A DNA stretch of 64,000 nucleotides from positions 4,712,001 through 4,776,000 of the forward strand of contig NZ_CP086068.1 of NCBI RefSeq assembly GCF_020783335.1, read 5' to 3'. Numbering within the stretch: position 1 is the stretch's first letter; every line of letters begins with the position of its first letter. The position numbers and the translations under genes were made by a program. The DNA is from Mucilaginibacter daejeonensis (GTDB lineage Bacteria; Bacteroidota; Bacteroidia; Sphingobacteriales; Sphingobacteriaceae). Shown here piece by piece: positions 8,617 through 17,017 of this stretch. The notes under the pieces were generated by a model. That model was not told where the DNA came from and made no database searches. It saw only the letters and a list, made by a program, of their open reading frames with translations.

Positions 8617-8834
8617 ATGGACTTACAACTATCCAATCATACCACGCTTGAAGCATTAACCTTTATCAACGTCACTGATGAGCATAGACGTGAAGTGGTA
8701 GTTTATACGTTTAGACGGGGTTAATCAACGTTGCAATAATGGTCAAAGGAGAGATAATTGTGACTCATAAAGATTAGCGGGTTGTTGGTCCACTCGCGTT
8801 AGATGACCTCAAGGACGCAATCAACAGACTTTAA
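8617..8834 (+). pseudogene. Small broken gene, unknown
   Basis: An ATG at 8617 starts MDLQLSNHTTLEALTFINVT and DEHRREVVVYTFRRG before a stop. One base away in frame, the sequence continues as LINVAIMVKGEIIVTHKD, a TAG, then RVVGPLALDDLKDAINRL and a TAA at 8832-8834. The two halves fit a protein of about 70 residues broken by one frameshift and one nonsense change. Small proteins of this look occur in Bacteroidota prophages, but no family is claimed. Confidence 0.4.
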
Positions 8835-8839
8835 AAACG

Positions 8840-8945
8840 TTGAATGCATTCAAAAACAGGAAACTTTCCGTTTTGCAATTTCAGACTTTTTCGTTTTTGA
8901 CTTCTATTTTGGGGAATTCTGTTACATCGGTGTAACACCTGTAAC
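8840..8945 (+). repeat. Dispersed repeat, right-hand portion (GTGTTACAT family)
   Basis: TTTGGGGAATTCTGTTACA at 8908-8926 is identical over 19 bases to 57306-57324. It is followed, after three mixed bases, by GTGTAACAC in both copies (8930 and 57328). The AT-rich T-run section before it (8840-8907) is only loosely alignable. The GTGTTACAT triplet that opens the full copy is missing. It marks the right edge of the decayed island. Confidence 0.7.
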
Positions 8946-9013
8946 AAGCAGATCAGCGCCTGTGATCCACCATGACCCAGGCCTCACACCACCCGCTTCG
9001 GTCCTCTCAAATG

Positions 9014-9613
9014 TTATCCGTGTATGGTCTCTTTCTTACCGTAATTCTGGATCACCTTGGCCTCGTAAGCCAGGAACTCCGTCCAGCGGGCATCAACATC
9101 AACGGTCTCGGCGTATTTTTTGGCTAGCCTGATAAAAGTGGCATAATGCGTGGCCTCGCTTACCATCAGTTCATGGTAAAAGGCGGCCAGTTCAGCGTCG
9201 TTGATATTTTCAGACAGTACCTTGAAGCGCTCGCAACTGCGGGCCTCGATCATGGCAGCAAATAATAAGCGGTCGATCAGTTGTTCCTCACGGCCACCGC
9301 CCCGGCGCATAAATTTGAGCAGCTCGCCTACATAATCATCCTTACGCTCACGGCCCAATACATAACCTCGAGCCAGTATAATGTCATGTACGCGTTTGAA
9401 GTGGTCCATTTCTTCCTGCACCAAAAGCGCCATTTCCTGCACCAGGTCGCTCAGGTTAGGGTTCTGCACGATCAGGGTGATCGCATTACTGGCCGCCTTT
9501 TGCTCGCAAAAAGCATGGTCGGTCAATATCTCTTCAATATTACTCTCCACCACATTGGTCACCCAGCGCGGATCGGTAGGCAGTTGCAGTTTTAAAATGG
9601 TACGTTCGCTCAC
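9014..9613 (-). CDS. miaE: tRNA-(ms2io6A) hydroxylase
   Basis: This non-haem di-iron enzyme hydroxylates the isopentenyl side chain of ms2i6A at position 37 of tRNAs. The 199-residue product is a ferritin-like four-helix bundle. Iron ligands are visible as EEMDHF (Glu68 and His71), MIEARSCERF (Glu123) and SEATHY (Glu153 and His156), the usual two ExxH pairs plus single Glu residues. Length matches the short Bacteroidota form. The only in-frame start before an upstream stop is the GTG at 9613, giving MSERTILKLQLP. It is a monocistronic-looking minus-strand gene immediately beyond the decayed island. Confidence 0.92.
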   Translation of the reverse strand: MSERTILKLQLPTDPRWVTNVVESNIEEILTDHAFCEQKAASNAITLIVQNPNLSDLVQEMALLVQEEMDHFKRVHDIILARGYVLGRERKDDYVGELLKFMRRGGGREEQLIDRLLFAAMIEARSCERFKVLSENINDAELAAFYHELMVSEATHYATFIRLAKKYAETVDVDARWTEFLAYEAKVIQNYGKKETIHG

Positions 9614-9767
9614 GGGAGCAAAGATAAGAAAGATAGAGGCAAGAAGTTAGAGGCAAGAAACAAGACATTGAACCATGTTACCTCTTATAGAAGGTTATGG
9701 CAACGTGAAAACATCAAAACAAGGGATATGATGAACTTAACAGCCCTCAGCCCTCACTCACCATCCC

Positions 9768-10340
9768 TCACTTATAGAGATTTTTGCTCTCTATGAACTT
9801 CAGTACCGGGTCGGGCACGAAGTATTGCACGTTCTTGCCATCGGCAATGGACTGGCGGATGAAGGTGGCCGATAGTTCCATAAGCGGGGTCATGGTGATG
9901 GTGACCGATGGGTGCGAGGCCAGCTCAACGTTCTCGTAACCGGGGCGCGGGTAAACAAATACATGGTAGTCGCGCAAAATGAGGCGGTAATTCTTCCATT
10001 TGTGCAGGCCGGCCAAATTGTCGGATCCCATAATCAGCACAAATTCGTGCTGCGGGTACTGCTCCTTTAAGTGGGTCAGGGTATCAATGGTATAAGAAGG
10101 TTGCGGCAGTTTGATCTCCACGTCGCTTACCTCCAGCTTGTCGGCATTGTCGGTAGCCAGGCGGGCCATCTCCAGCCGATCGTACATGTTGATCAGTCCA
10201 CCGTACTTTTTGAACGGGTTTTGTGGTGTCACCACCAGCCAAACCTTATCCAGATCAGTATGGTTGGCCATGTAACTGGCAATGATCAAATGCCCGATGT
10301 GAACAGGGTTAAACGAACCAAAAAGCAGACCTATTTTCAT
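9768..10340 (-). CDS. nadD: Nicotinate-nucleotide adenylyltransferase
   Basis: The enzyme joins nicotinate mononucleotide and ATP to give deamido-NAD in NAD biosynthesis. The 190-residue protein has the nucleotidyltransferase GSFNPVHIGH motif at residues 8-17, the substrate-binding VMGSDN-type segment (LIMGSDNLAGLHKWKNY) and the C-terminal LSATFIRQSI motif (consensus ISSTxIR). The start MKIGLLFGSFNP is unambiguous. The gap to miaE (9614-9767) holds only AT-rich sequence with a tandem AGAGGCAAGAA motif. Confidence 0.93.
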   Translation of the reverse strand: MKIGLLFGSFNPVHIGHLIIASYMANHTDLDKVWLVVTPQNPFKKYGGLINMYDRLEMARLATDNADKLEVSDVEIKLPQPSYTIDTLTHLKEQYPQHEFVLIMGSDNLAGLHKWKNYRLILRDYHVFVYPRPGYENVELASHPSVTITMTPLMELSATFIRQSIADGKNVQYFVPDPVLKFIESKNLYK

Positions 10341-10408
10341 AACATTTCAGTTAAGGTAGCACTTTGCTCTCAATATTGAAACAATTATAGCACTATTTTA
10401 ACAAAATT

Positions 10409-11185
10409 CTAACTGTTGGCACCAGCCTGCACTTCGGCTTTTTTACGCTTTTTAGCGCGTGCCTTCAGGTTAAGCAACTCCACCAGTATGGCGAAGGCCA
10501 TTGAAAAATAGATGTATCCTTTAGGTATCTCCTGGTCAAAGCTCTCGGCTAATAATGATACGCCGATCAGTAACAGGAACGACAGGGCTAGCATTTTGAC
10601 CGTAGGGTGCTTGTTCACAAAGGCGGCGATCGGTGTAGAGGCCCACATCATGATACCTACTGACACCACCACGGCGGCCACCATCACTTCTACATGATCG
10701 GCCAGGCCCACGGCCGTGATCACCGAATCGAGCGAGAAAACGATATCGAGCATCATGATCTGTACGATGGCTCCCCAAAACGAATGTGGTTTAACGTTGG
10801 CCTCACCATCTTCTTCGGCATCGATGTTCTCGTGTATCTCGTGTATGCTTTTATAGATCAGGAACAGGCCACCCACCAACAGGATTATATCACGACCCGA
10901 TAGGGCAAGCCTTTCCATCCATTCGGGATCGGTAGCGTTAATGATGCTGCCCAGGTTAATGAAGGGTTTGGTAAGCTTCATGATCCAGCTGATGGACAAT
11001 AGCAACAAAATGCGGGTGATCATGGCCGCCGCCAAACCCAGCTTACGCGCACGGCCCTGCTGCTCTTGCGGCAACTTGCCGGCCTGTATGGAAATAAAGA
11101 TGATATTGTCTATCCCGAGTACGATCTCGAGCAGGGTCAATGTAGCCAATGATACCCAGGCCTCGGCGTTGGTGAGCAGTTCCAT
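10409..11185 (-). CDS. TerC family integral membrane protein
   Basis: This is a 258-residue protein with about seven hydrophobic helices. It carries the two conserved acidic blocks of the TerC family, LLEIVLGIDNIIF-type (residues about 18-32) and MLDIVFSLDSVITAVG (about 144-159), where membrane-embedded aspartates are thought to handle metal ions such as Mn2+. A charged lysine-rich tail (KARAKKRKKAEVQAGANS) ends it. Family roles include metal export, tellurite resistance and metalation of exported enzymes; which applies here is not known. It follows a terminator, so it has its own promoter. Confidence 0.88.
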   Translation of the reverse strand: MELLTNAEAWVSLATLTLLEIVLGIDNIIFISIQAGKLPQEQQGRARKLGLAAAMITRILLLLSISWIMKLTKPFINLGSIINATDPEWMERLALSGRDIILLVGGLFLIYKSIHEIHENIDAEEDGEANVKPHSFWGAIVQIMMLDIVFSLDSVITAVGLADHVEVMVAAVVVSVGIMMWASTPIAAFVNKHPTVKMLALSFLLLIGVSLLAESFDQEIPKGYIYFSMAFAILVELLNLKARAKKRKKAEVQAGANS

Positions 11186-11226
11186 AGTGATGTTGCGCAG
11201 CGTTGATGTTGATAGCGCTAAAATAA

Positions 11227-11254
11227 CAAAACCCCTGCCGTAATTGGCAGGGGT
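11227..11254 (-). terminator. Terminator after the sigma/anti-sigma/DUF4097 operon
   Basis: On the minus strand ACCCCTGCC/GGCAGGGGT arms (11246-11254 and 11231-11239) form a nine-base-pair stem followed by TTTTG. It sits between the DUF4097 gene and terC. Confidence 0.75.
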
Positions 11255-11288
11255 CTGTCCTTAATATATTCTCATTTAACAGGCGGTA

Positions 11289-12680
11289 TTACTGATCGAT
11301 CTTTACGGTGGCGTAGGTAGACCTAACGGTGATCAGCTTATCGGCATCACCCTTGTTCACCTGACCTTTAAAATTTCGGGTGGTGCTGTAATGGCGACTA
11401 TTTTCGGCCGGTGTGCTGGTGGTCACTTTCACGGCATTCTTGTCATAATCAAAGCTGCCCAGTGTGGTGGTCACATCAAAATCGTAATCGAACTTGGTGC
11501 TCAGGTTCACCTTGGTATATTGTGCTCTAACGTTAACAGCCTTGCAGTTCTTATCCAGTTCGTTAATGGTCACGCCGTCACCATAAGTGGCCGATATATT
11601 TCCTGATGAGCGAAGCTTATCAACATTCATGGTGCCATAAGCCACCCTGGCGGTCAAATTATCAGCGGTACCCAGTTTCAGGTCTCCATAAGTGACGTTG
11701 ATGTTGCCGTTGTTGATGGTGTTGATCTTGGCATCACCATAAACGATCTTGATCTGCGGGTCGGTCAGTTCTTTTGACACCAGCCCACCATAGGTCACCT
11801 TTACGCTCACTTTGCCAACGCCATCAGGAAGGGTCACGTTGCCATAAGTGTTGGTCAGATCCAGCTGGGTTTTGGCAGGCATGTACACCACGTAGTTCAC
11901 CTCCACCTTATTGGTGCGTTTTTTACCATCGCTGAATAAGGTGCCAAAAGTGAAGCTGCGGCTTCCGTTACTCAGGCTGTTAGGTTCGATGTTGGTCTTG
12001 AACGATATCTGGTCAGCCTCTTTACTGTCGGCGATGTTGATCTTATCCAGTAGTTTTTGCGCGTCGTCCTCCTCATTGGCATAAGCCTTCATCTGCACCT
12101 CCACCTTGATCTCTTTTTTGTTCCAGGTGTTTACTGATATCTTACCAAAGGTGTTCTTGATGCTCAGCTTATCGTCGGCACCGGCGCTGTAGGTCTTGGA
12201 GTAGGTCTTGGTCTTTTCCTTTAACTCACCGCTTTGCAGTTGTTCTTTCAGCTTACTGTCATCATCAGTGCTGTAACTGTACGACCTGCCATCAACATCA
12301 CGGGTGATAGAGCCCAACCCCTTTAATGAGTTGGTAGAAAAGGTCATACTATTAAAAGCCGTGTTCAAATTCCCATCTAAACGGGCCAGTGTTTGTGCGC
12401 TCAACTCCTTGGACGTTTTGCGCAACTCCTCGGCCGAGCGGCGGAACTTTTCAGTTCGCAGCTTGCTCATCTCGCGCTGCAGGTCGCGCATTTGACCTTG
12501 CAGCTTTTGCAGCTTCTGATCGTATTCTTTATCGTCCTCTTTGTCTTGCTTGTCGGCCTTTGCGGCCTTTTCAGCTCTCTGTACTTTCTCCGGTTTTTCG
12601 TCCTGAGCAAAGCTGCCTTGCGCGGCTAAGCTCAAACCACCGATCAACAGCAGTTTGGCGTTAAATATTCTTAATTTCAT
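11289..12680 (-). CDS. Exported DUF4097-like beta-repeat protein with coiled-coil N-terminus
   Basis: This is a 463-residue protein with a signal peptide (MKLRIFNAKLLLIGGLSLAA, cleavage near QGSFAQ). A strongly charged segment at about 26-80, rich in Lys, Glu and Asp with QKLQKLQGQMRDLQREMSKL, is predicted coiled coil. The remainder is strand-turn repeats such as LDLTNTYGNVTLPDGVGKVS and VTYGGLVSKELTDPQIKIVY, with recurring TYG/TYGD motifs every 15-20 residues. This is the shape of the DUF4097 beta-helix-like family, often found in cell-envelope stress systems. Its start overlaps the anti-sigma stop by 20 bases, so the two are co-transcribed. Function is unproven. Confidence 0.75.
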   Translation of the reverse strand: MKLRIFNAKLLLIGGLSLAAQGSFAQDEKPEKVQRAEKAAKADKQDKEDDKEYDQKLQKLQGQMRDLQREMSKLRTEKFRRSAEELRKTSKELSAQTLARLDGNLNTAFNSMTFSTNSLKGLGSITRDVDGRSYSYSTDDDSKLKEQLQSGELKEKTKTYSKTYSAGADDKLSIKNTFGKISVNTWNKKEIKVEVQMKAYANEEDDAQKLLDKINIADSKEADQISFKTNIEPNSLSNGSRSFTFGTLFSDGKKRTNKVEVNYVVYMPAKTQLDLTNTYGNVTLPDGVGKVSVKVTYGGLVSKELTDPQIKIVYGDAKINTINNGNINVTYGDLKLGTADNLTARVAYGTMNVDKLRSSGNISATYGDGVTINELDKNCKAVNVRAQYTKVNLSTKFDYDFDVTTTLGSFDYDKNAVKVTTSTPAENSRHYSTTRNFKGQVNKGDADKLITVRSTYATVKIDQ

Positions 12681-13230
12681 TGGTGGTTCCTTCTTTTTTG
12701 ATCTCTTTGAATTGTTCTATCACTTGTAATTGCTGATCTAACACCTCCGCTTGTATCTGCAAGTTCCGGATCATTGCACGTAGTACGCGTTCCTGGTTAG
12801 GGCTGGTGGCCAGATCATGTTTAAGTTTTTTGTAAGATGCTTCCATCTTTTTTATCTCGCCGTTGAACTCCTCGTACAACTGAGGATCACTCTTGGTCTG
12901 CTCTTTAAGCTCGCTACGCTTGGTTTTGATCAGCGAGGCATACTGCACCTGCTTTTTAGCATACTCGGGGTTGATGGACGCCAGATCCACACCTGCCGTA
13001 CGCTGGCTGCGCAGGTAAAAGGCAAAGCCCACACCCATCACCACCACGATCATGGCCGCTACCCGCATCACGAATCCTAATGAAAAGGTTCGTGCCTCTT
13101 TCTTTTCGGGCAGTTCTACTACCTCGGCCGGCAGTTGTTTCTCTATTCGGTCCCAAAGCTCCATGCGGGGCTCCAGGTCATCAAATTCTTCCTTGTTGTT
13201 TCTTATCAGGTCCTCTAATCGCTTGCTCAT
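12661..13230 (-). CDS. Putative membrane anti-sigma factor
   Basis: This is a 189-residue protein with a cytoplasmic N-terminus (MSKRLEDLIRNNKEEFDDLE, with PRMELWDRIEKQL as an amphipathic helix) and one transmembrane helix at about 51-73. A periplasmic helical, Lys/Glu-rich domain follows. It is translated directly after the ECF sigma gene with a TAATG overlap and before the DUF4097 gene. The topology and position match anti-sigma factors that hold their partner at the inner membrane; no zinc-binding HxxxCxxC motif is present. Assignment rests on context and topology. Confidence 0.65.
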   Translation of the reverse strand: MSKRLEDLIRNNKEEFDDLEPRMELWDRIEKQLPAEVVELPEKKEARTFSLGFVMRVAAMIVVVMGVGFAFYLRSQRTAGVDLASINPEYAKKQVQYASLIKTKRSELKEQTKSDPQLYEEFNGEIKKMEASYKKLKHDLATSPNQERVLRAMIRNLQIQAEVLDQQLQVIEQFKEIKKEGTTNEIKNI

Positions 13231-13787
13231 TACGCTACTCCTTTTATTCTTAACACTTCGCTCAACTTACGTTTTGCCCTCAGGAACTGGGTTCGTGAGG
13301 TATTTTCAGTGATGTTCAAAATTTGTCCTATCTCTTCGTGGTCATACCCCTCTAACAGGTAAAGTGATAGTACCACGCGGTAACCCTCGGGTAAAAGCTT
13401 CATAGCTTCTTTTACCTGGCTTACTTTATATTGCATCTCCTCTTCATCTCGCTCCTCCTCATCAGCGATGTTTTCCAACTGTTCACTGTCCATCTCCACC
13501 CATTCCAACTTGCGCTTGCGCAGCATGTTGATCGAGCGGTTGACCACGATCTGTTTAAGCCAAAGGCCAAAGGTGGTCTCCTGCCTGAAATCCTTTACCT
13601 TATTAAAAGCATCCAGGAAAGCCTCCTGAAGCACATCCTCGGCCTCGTCCAGATCGTTCAATATCCTGAAAGCCACGTTAAGCATAGCTTTGGAGTATAG
13701 GCGATACAACTCATAGCAGGCCTTACGGCTACCCTGCTTACACTCAACCACCAGTTGATAATGCTTGTCTATATATAAGGCTTCCAA
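13230..13787 (-). CDS. ECF-type RNA polymerase sigma factor
   Basis: This is a 185-residue sigma-70 family regulator. Region 2 is visible as AFRILNDLDEAEDVLQEAFL (promoter melting and core binding), and region 4 as LLEGYDHEEIGQILNITENT followed by SRTQFLRAKRKL, the -35 recognition helix-turn-helix. Length is typical of ECF factors. It heads a three-gene operon with a membrane protein that probably restrains it and an exported DUF4097 protein, suggesting an envelope-stress or surface-signal response. Such operons often autoregulate, but no promoter was identified here. Confidence 0.9.
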   Translation of the reverse strand: MEALYIDKHYQLVVECKQGSRKACYELYRLYSKAMLNVAFRILNDLDEAEDVLQEAFLDAFNKVKDFRQETTFGLWLKQIVVNRSINMLRKRKLEWVEMDSEQLENIADEEERDEEEMQYKVSQVKEAMKLLPEGYRVVLSLYLLEGYDHEEIGQILNITENTSRTQFLRAKRKLSEVLRIKGVA

Positions 13788-13891
13788 GTAATTGTGAACA
13801 GTTATCGAATTAAAAGACGCAGCGTTATCACCAGCGTTGCACGTACGCTCAAAAAAAGATCAAATAAATTCAAAAAGACCGTCGAAGGATG

Positions 13892-14227
13892 CTATTTCAG
13901 CTTTTTGCGCATCACATAATAAGTGCTCGCGCTATCATTAGCCACATTGTAGGCCTGCACGAACTGCCAGCCGCGCTCGGCCATGTAATTGAGCGCGTCG
14001 GCCACGGAATTTAGGCTCACCACCTTGCCCGATTCGTCTTTTAGGCGTCTCACAAAAACGGACTGCTGCTGCCCGAAATCGGCATCTATGGTAACACGGT
14101 TGCTAAATACCTTGCCCTGTACCCTCATTACACAGTAAGCTTCGGTAGCCTTGGAAGATGTAGTGTCGGTCTGTGCCATCAGCGCCATAGGCACCGAAAG
14201 CAAAATGATGAATAATAACTTTTTCAT
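13892..14227 (-). CDS. Small exported protein, unknown function
   Basis: This is a 111-residue protein with a clear signal peptide (MKKLLFIILLSVPMALMAQ). The mature part alternates strands and a helix: EAYCVMRVQGKVFSNRVTID, then VVSLNSVADALNYMAERGWQ and FVQAYNVANDSASTYYVMRK. The ALNYMAERGWQFVQ segment resembles the DUF4177 pattern of small proteins. It is divergent from the hydrolase gene that follows. Function unknown. Confidence 0.7.
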   Translation of the reverse strand: MKKLLFIILLSVPMALMAQTDTTSSKATEAYCVMRVQGKVFSNRVTIDADFGQQQSVFVRRLKDESGKVVSLNSVADALNYMAERGWQFVQAYNVANDSASTYYVMRKKLK

Positions 14228-14301
14228 GCCCTAATATAGCAGGTGTAAATTAGAGAGTGCTTAACTGCCGAACAAAATGCTTTTACAGGCGTAGTTGAAA
14301 G

Positions 14302-15282
14302 ATGCGAAGCATTATAACGTCCCTGTTCATCATCCTGCTTACCTTAGGCCGTGCGGCGGCCCAGTCAGACACCTTATCGATCACGCTGGAGAACGTGCCT
14401 TATCCTTACGCGGTTATCCACCTACCGCTCACCATTGAAGGGCAGGATGTGCGCATGGCCTACATGGACGTTAAGCCCGCTACACCCAACGGCCGCACGG
14501 TGATGCTGTTCCATGGCAAGAACTTTGGCGGTTATTACTGGGGCGATGTGATCAGACCCTTAGTGGCCAAAGGTTACCGGGTGATCGTGCCCGATCAGAT
14601 CGGTTTTGGCCGCTCGTCAAAACCGTTCATCCATTATAGTTTGCATAAAATGGCCGCCATGAACAAGCACCTGCTCGACACCCTGGGCATATCCCGCGCG
14701 CTGGTGCTGGGCCACTCGATGGGCGGTATGCTGGCCACCCGTTTTGCGCTGATGTATCCGCAAAGTGTGGAAAAGCTGCTGTTAGAGGATCCTATCGGGT
14801 TAGAGGATTACCGCACCTTTGTACCCTACCGCTCGGCCGAGCAGGATTACCCCACCGAATTAAAAACGAGCTTTGAAAGTGTGAAGAAGTACTATCAAAG
14901 CTCCTATTTCACCAAATGGGAACCCCGCTATGATCAGCTGGTGAAGATCGGCGCGGGCGTGGCCCAAAGCGCCGACTTCCCGCGTTATGCCAAGGTGGCC
15001 GCACTTACCTTCGAGATGATCTACGAGCAACCGGTGTGTTATGAGTTCGGCCTGCTTAAAGTGCCTACCGTGCTCTTCATTGGCAAGGAGGACAAGACCA
15101 TCGTTGGCAAGGCGTTACTCACCGATGAACAAAAAGCACAGCATGGCCAATACAAAGTGCTCGGGCCGCAAACGGCCAAAAAGATACCGCAATGCCGGTT
15201 GATCGAATTCGAGGGTTGTGGGCATATTCCGCATATCGAGATACCGGATGTATTTATGAAGGCCTTACTGGCCAACTTGTAA
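14302..15282 (+). CDS. Exported alpha/beta hydrolase
   Basis: This is a 326-residue alpha/beta-hydrolase with a signal peptide ending near AAAQS (residue 21). The oxyanion HG is at 71-72 (LFHGKNFGG), the nucleophile elbow GHSMGG has Ser139, and the acid is likely the Asp in FIGKEDKT. The catalytic His lies in GCGHIPHIE near the C-terminus. All triad members are present, so it is probably active in the periplasm. Related proteins are annotated as haloalkane-dehalogenase-like or esterase-like; the substrate is not predictable. It is monocistronic, divergent from the small exported protein. Confidence 0.85.
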   Translation: MRSIITSLFIILLTLGRAAAQSDTLSITLENVPYPYAVIHLPLTIEGQDVRMAYMDVKPATPNGRTVMLFHGKNFGGYYWGDVIRPLVAKGYRVIVPDQIGFGRSSKPFIHYSLHKMAAMNKHLLDTLGISRALVLGHSMGGMLATRFALMYPQSVEKLLLEDPIGLEDYRTFVPYRSAEQDYPTELKTSFESVKKYYQSSYFTKWEPRYDQLVKIGAGVAQSADFPRYAKVAALTFEMIYEQPVCYEFGLLKVPTVLFIGKEDKTIVGKALLTDEQKAQHGQYKVLGPQTAKKIPQCRLIEFEGCGHIPHIEIPDVFMKALLANL

Positions 15283-15381
15283 GCGAAATTTGACCTTGAG
15301 TTTATGCAGGGCAAAAGATAAATCGCCATATTTGCGCCATTAAAACTTTTAGTTATAGTCTATAACCAAACGTCGGCTTTT

Positions 15382-16143
15382 ATGAACTACTCGCTTAACA
15401 ACATCCCGCAACGCAGTCAAAAACCTCGTAATAACGGCATGACCATGGTCATGGACAAAGGCCTGAGCCTGCGCCAAGTGGAAGACATGCTGGAAGTAAG
15501 CAGCGATAATATCGATATTGTTAAGCTGGGTTGGGCCACCTCATACGTTACGCCTAACCTGAAGGATAAACTGGCGTTGTACCGCCAGGCGGGTATCCCG
15601 GTGTATTTTGGTGGTACGCTGTTCGAAGCCTTTATCATCCGGGGTCAGTACGATGACTACTGTCGTATGCTGGATACTTTTCAATTGGAATACGCCGAGG
15701 TATCTGACGGATCGATCACCATTGAGCACGATATCAAGTGCGACTACATCAGCAAACTGAGCAAACTGGTGACCGTGATATCAGAAGTGGGATCAAAGGA
15801 TGTGCAAAAGATATTTGCCCCTTATAAATGGATCCAGCTCATGAAGGCCGAATTGGAGGCCGGTTCATGGAAGGTGATCGCTGAGGCTCGCGAGAGCGGC
15901 AACGTGGGCATCTACCGCGACTCGGGCGAGGTACGCCAGGGTTTGGTGGACGAGATCCTGACCCAGATCCCTGCCGATACCATTATATGGGAAGCTCCAC
16001 AAAAAGCACAACAGACCTGGTTCATCAAACTGCTGGGTGCCAACGTGAACCTGGGCAACATAGCCCCGGTAGATATGATCCCGCTCGAGACCCTGCGCCT
16101 TGGGCTGCGCAGCGATACTTTCGACCTTTTCTTAAATCAATAA
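15382..16143 (+). CDS. Phosphosulfolactate synthase-like protein (ComA family)
   Basis: This is a 253-residue TIM-barrel protein. In archaea ComA adds sulfite to phosphoenolpyruvate in coenzyme M synthesis. Visible family features are KPRNNGMTMVMDKGLSLRQV near the start, DIVKLGWATSY (about 45-55), GIPVYFGGTLFEAF (about 73-86) and the closing LGNIAPVDMIPLETLRLGLR motif. Bacteroidota do not make coenzyme M, so the native product here is uncertain; sulfolactate or another sulfonate is conceivable. It is followed, 64 bases on, by aroE in the same direction. Family membership is firm, reaction is inferred. Confidence 0.85.
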   Translation: MNYSLNNIPQRSQKPRNNGMTMVMDKGLSLRQVEDMLEVSSDNIDIVKLGWATSYVTPNLKDKLALYRQAGIPVYFGGTLFEAFIIRGQYDDYCRMLDTFQLEYAEVSDGSITIEHDIKCDYISKLSKLVTVISEVGSKDVQKIFAPYKWIQLMKAELEAGSWKVIAEARESGNVGIYRDSGEVRQGLVDEILTQIPADTIIWEAPQKAQQTWFIKLLGANVNLGNIAPVDMIPLETLRLGLRSDTFDLFLNQ

Positions 16144-16207
16144 TGCCTATTGCCTGTTATCAAATAAAAAGGCACCTTAGCAACTCATTCGATCCATCAC
16201 GCTAAAC

Positions 16208-17017
16208 ATGAAACAGTACGGGTTAATAGGCTATCCGCTATCGCATTCGTTCTCCAAAAAATATTTTACACAAAAATTCGAGGACGAAGGCATAACCGAC
16301 CACGCTTATGAACTGTACGAGCTCAAGAACCTGAGCGATCTGCCCGAACTATTGCGCGCGCACCCCGGTCTTTGCGGCCTTAATGTGACCGTTCCGCATA
16401 AGATCGGTGTCATGTTCTACCTTGACCATGTGGATGCTGATGCCAAGGAAGTGGATGCGGTGAACTGTATCCGTATTAAGGCCGAGAGCCCTATCGCTGC
16501 TGCGTTCGACGGCGAGGTAGGTATCAAGGACCATGAGTTCAGGCTCGAAGGTTTTAATACCGATGTTTACGGTTTTGAGATGTCGCTTAAACCACTGTTA
16601 GAGGCTCATCATACCCAGGCTTTGGTACTGGGTGCCGGCGGTGCTTCAAGGGCGGTACGTTATGTGCTCAACAAGCTTAATATCTACAGCAAGCTGGTGT
16701 CGCGCGAGCCGGAGGGCGACCGGTTGGGTTATAAGGATCTTACGCCCGAGCTGATCAGCCAGTACAAGCTCATCATCAATACCACGCCGCTGGGCATGGC
16801 ACCCGATACCGATAAATGCCCCGACATACCTTACGAGGCCCTGACCGGAGAACACCTGTTATACGACCTGATCTACAACCCGGCCGAAACATTGTTCCTG
16901 CAAAAGGGTAAGGCGCAGGGCGCTGCGATCAAGAACGGACACGAGATGCTGATATTACAGGCCGAAAGATCATGGGAGATATGGAACGATCAGGTAAACA
17001 ATCCGGTAAGGTCATAG
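16208..17017 (+). CDS. aroE: Shikimate dehydrogenase
   Basis: The enzyme reduces 3-dehydroshikimate to shikimate with NADPH in aromatic amino acid synthesis. The 269-residue protein has the substrate-binding GYPLSHSFSKKYF at residues 7-19, the catalytic Lys in LNVTVPHKIGV (about 58-68), FNTDVYGFEMSL with the catalytic Asp, the NADP-binding LGAGGASRAV, and NTTPLGMAP. It lies between the ComA-family gene and gldD, whose start is inside the aroE reading frame, so these are probably one transcript. Confidence 0.95.
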   Translation: MKQYGLIGYPLSHSFSKKYFTQKFEDEGITDHAYELYELKNLSDLPELLRAHPGLCGLNVTVPHKIGVMFYLDHVDADAKEVDAVNCIRIKAESPIAAAFDGEVGIKDHEFRLEGFNTDVYGFEMSLKPLLEAHHTQALVLGAGGASRAVRYVLNKLNIYSKLVSREPEGDRLGYKDLTPELISQYKLIINTTPLGMAPDTDKCPDIPYEALTGEHLLYDLIYNPAETLFLQKGKAQGAAIKNGHEMLILQAERSWEIWNDQVNNPVRS

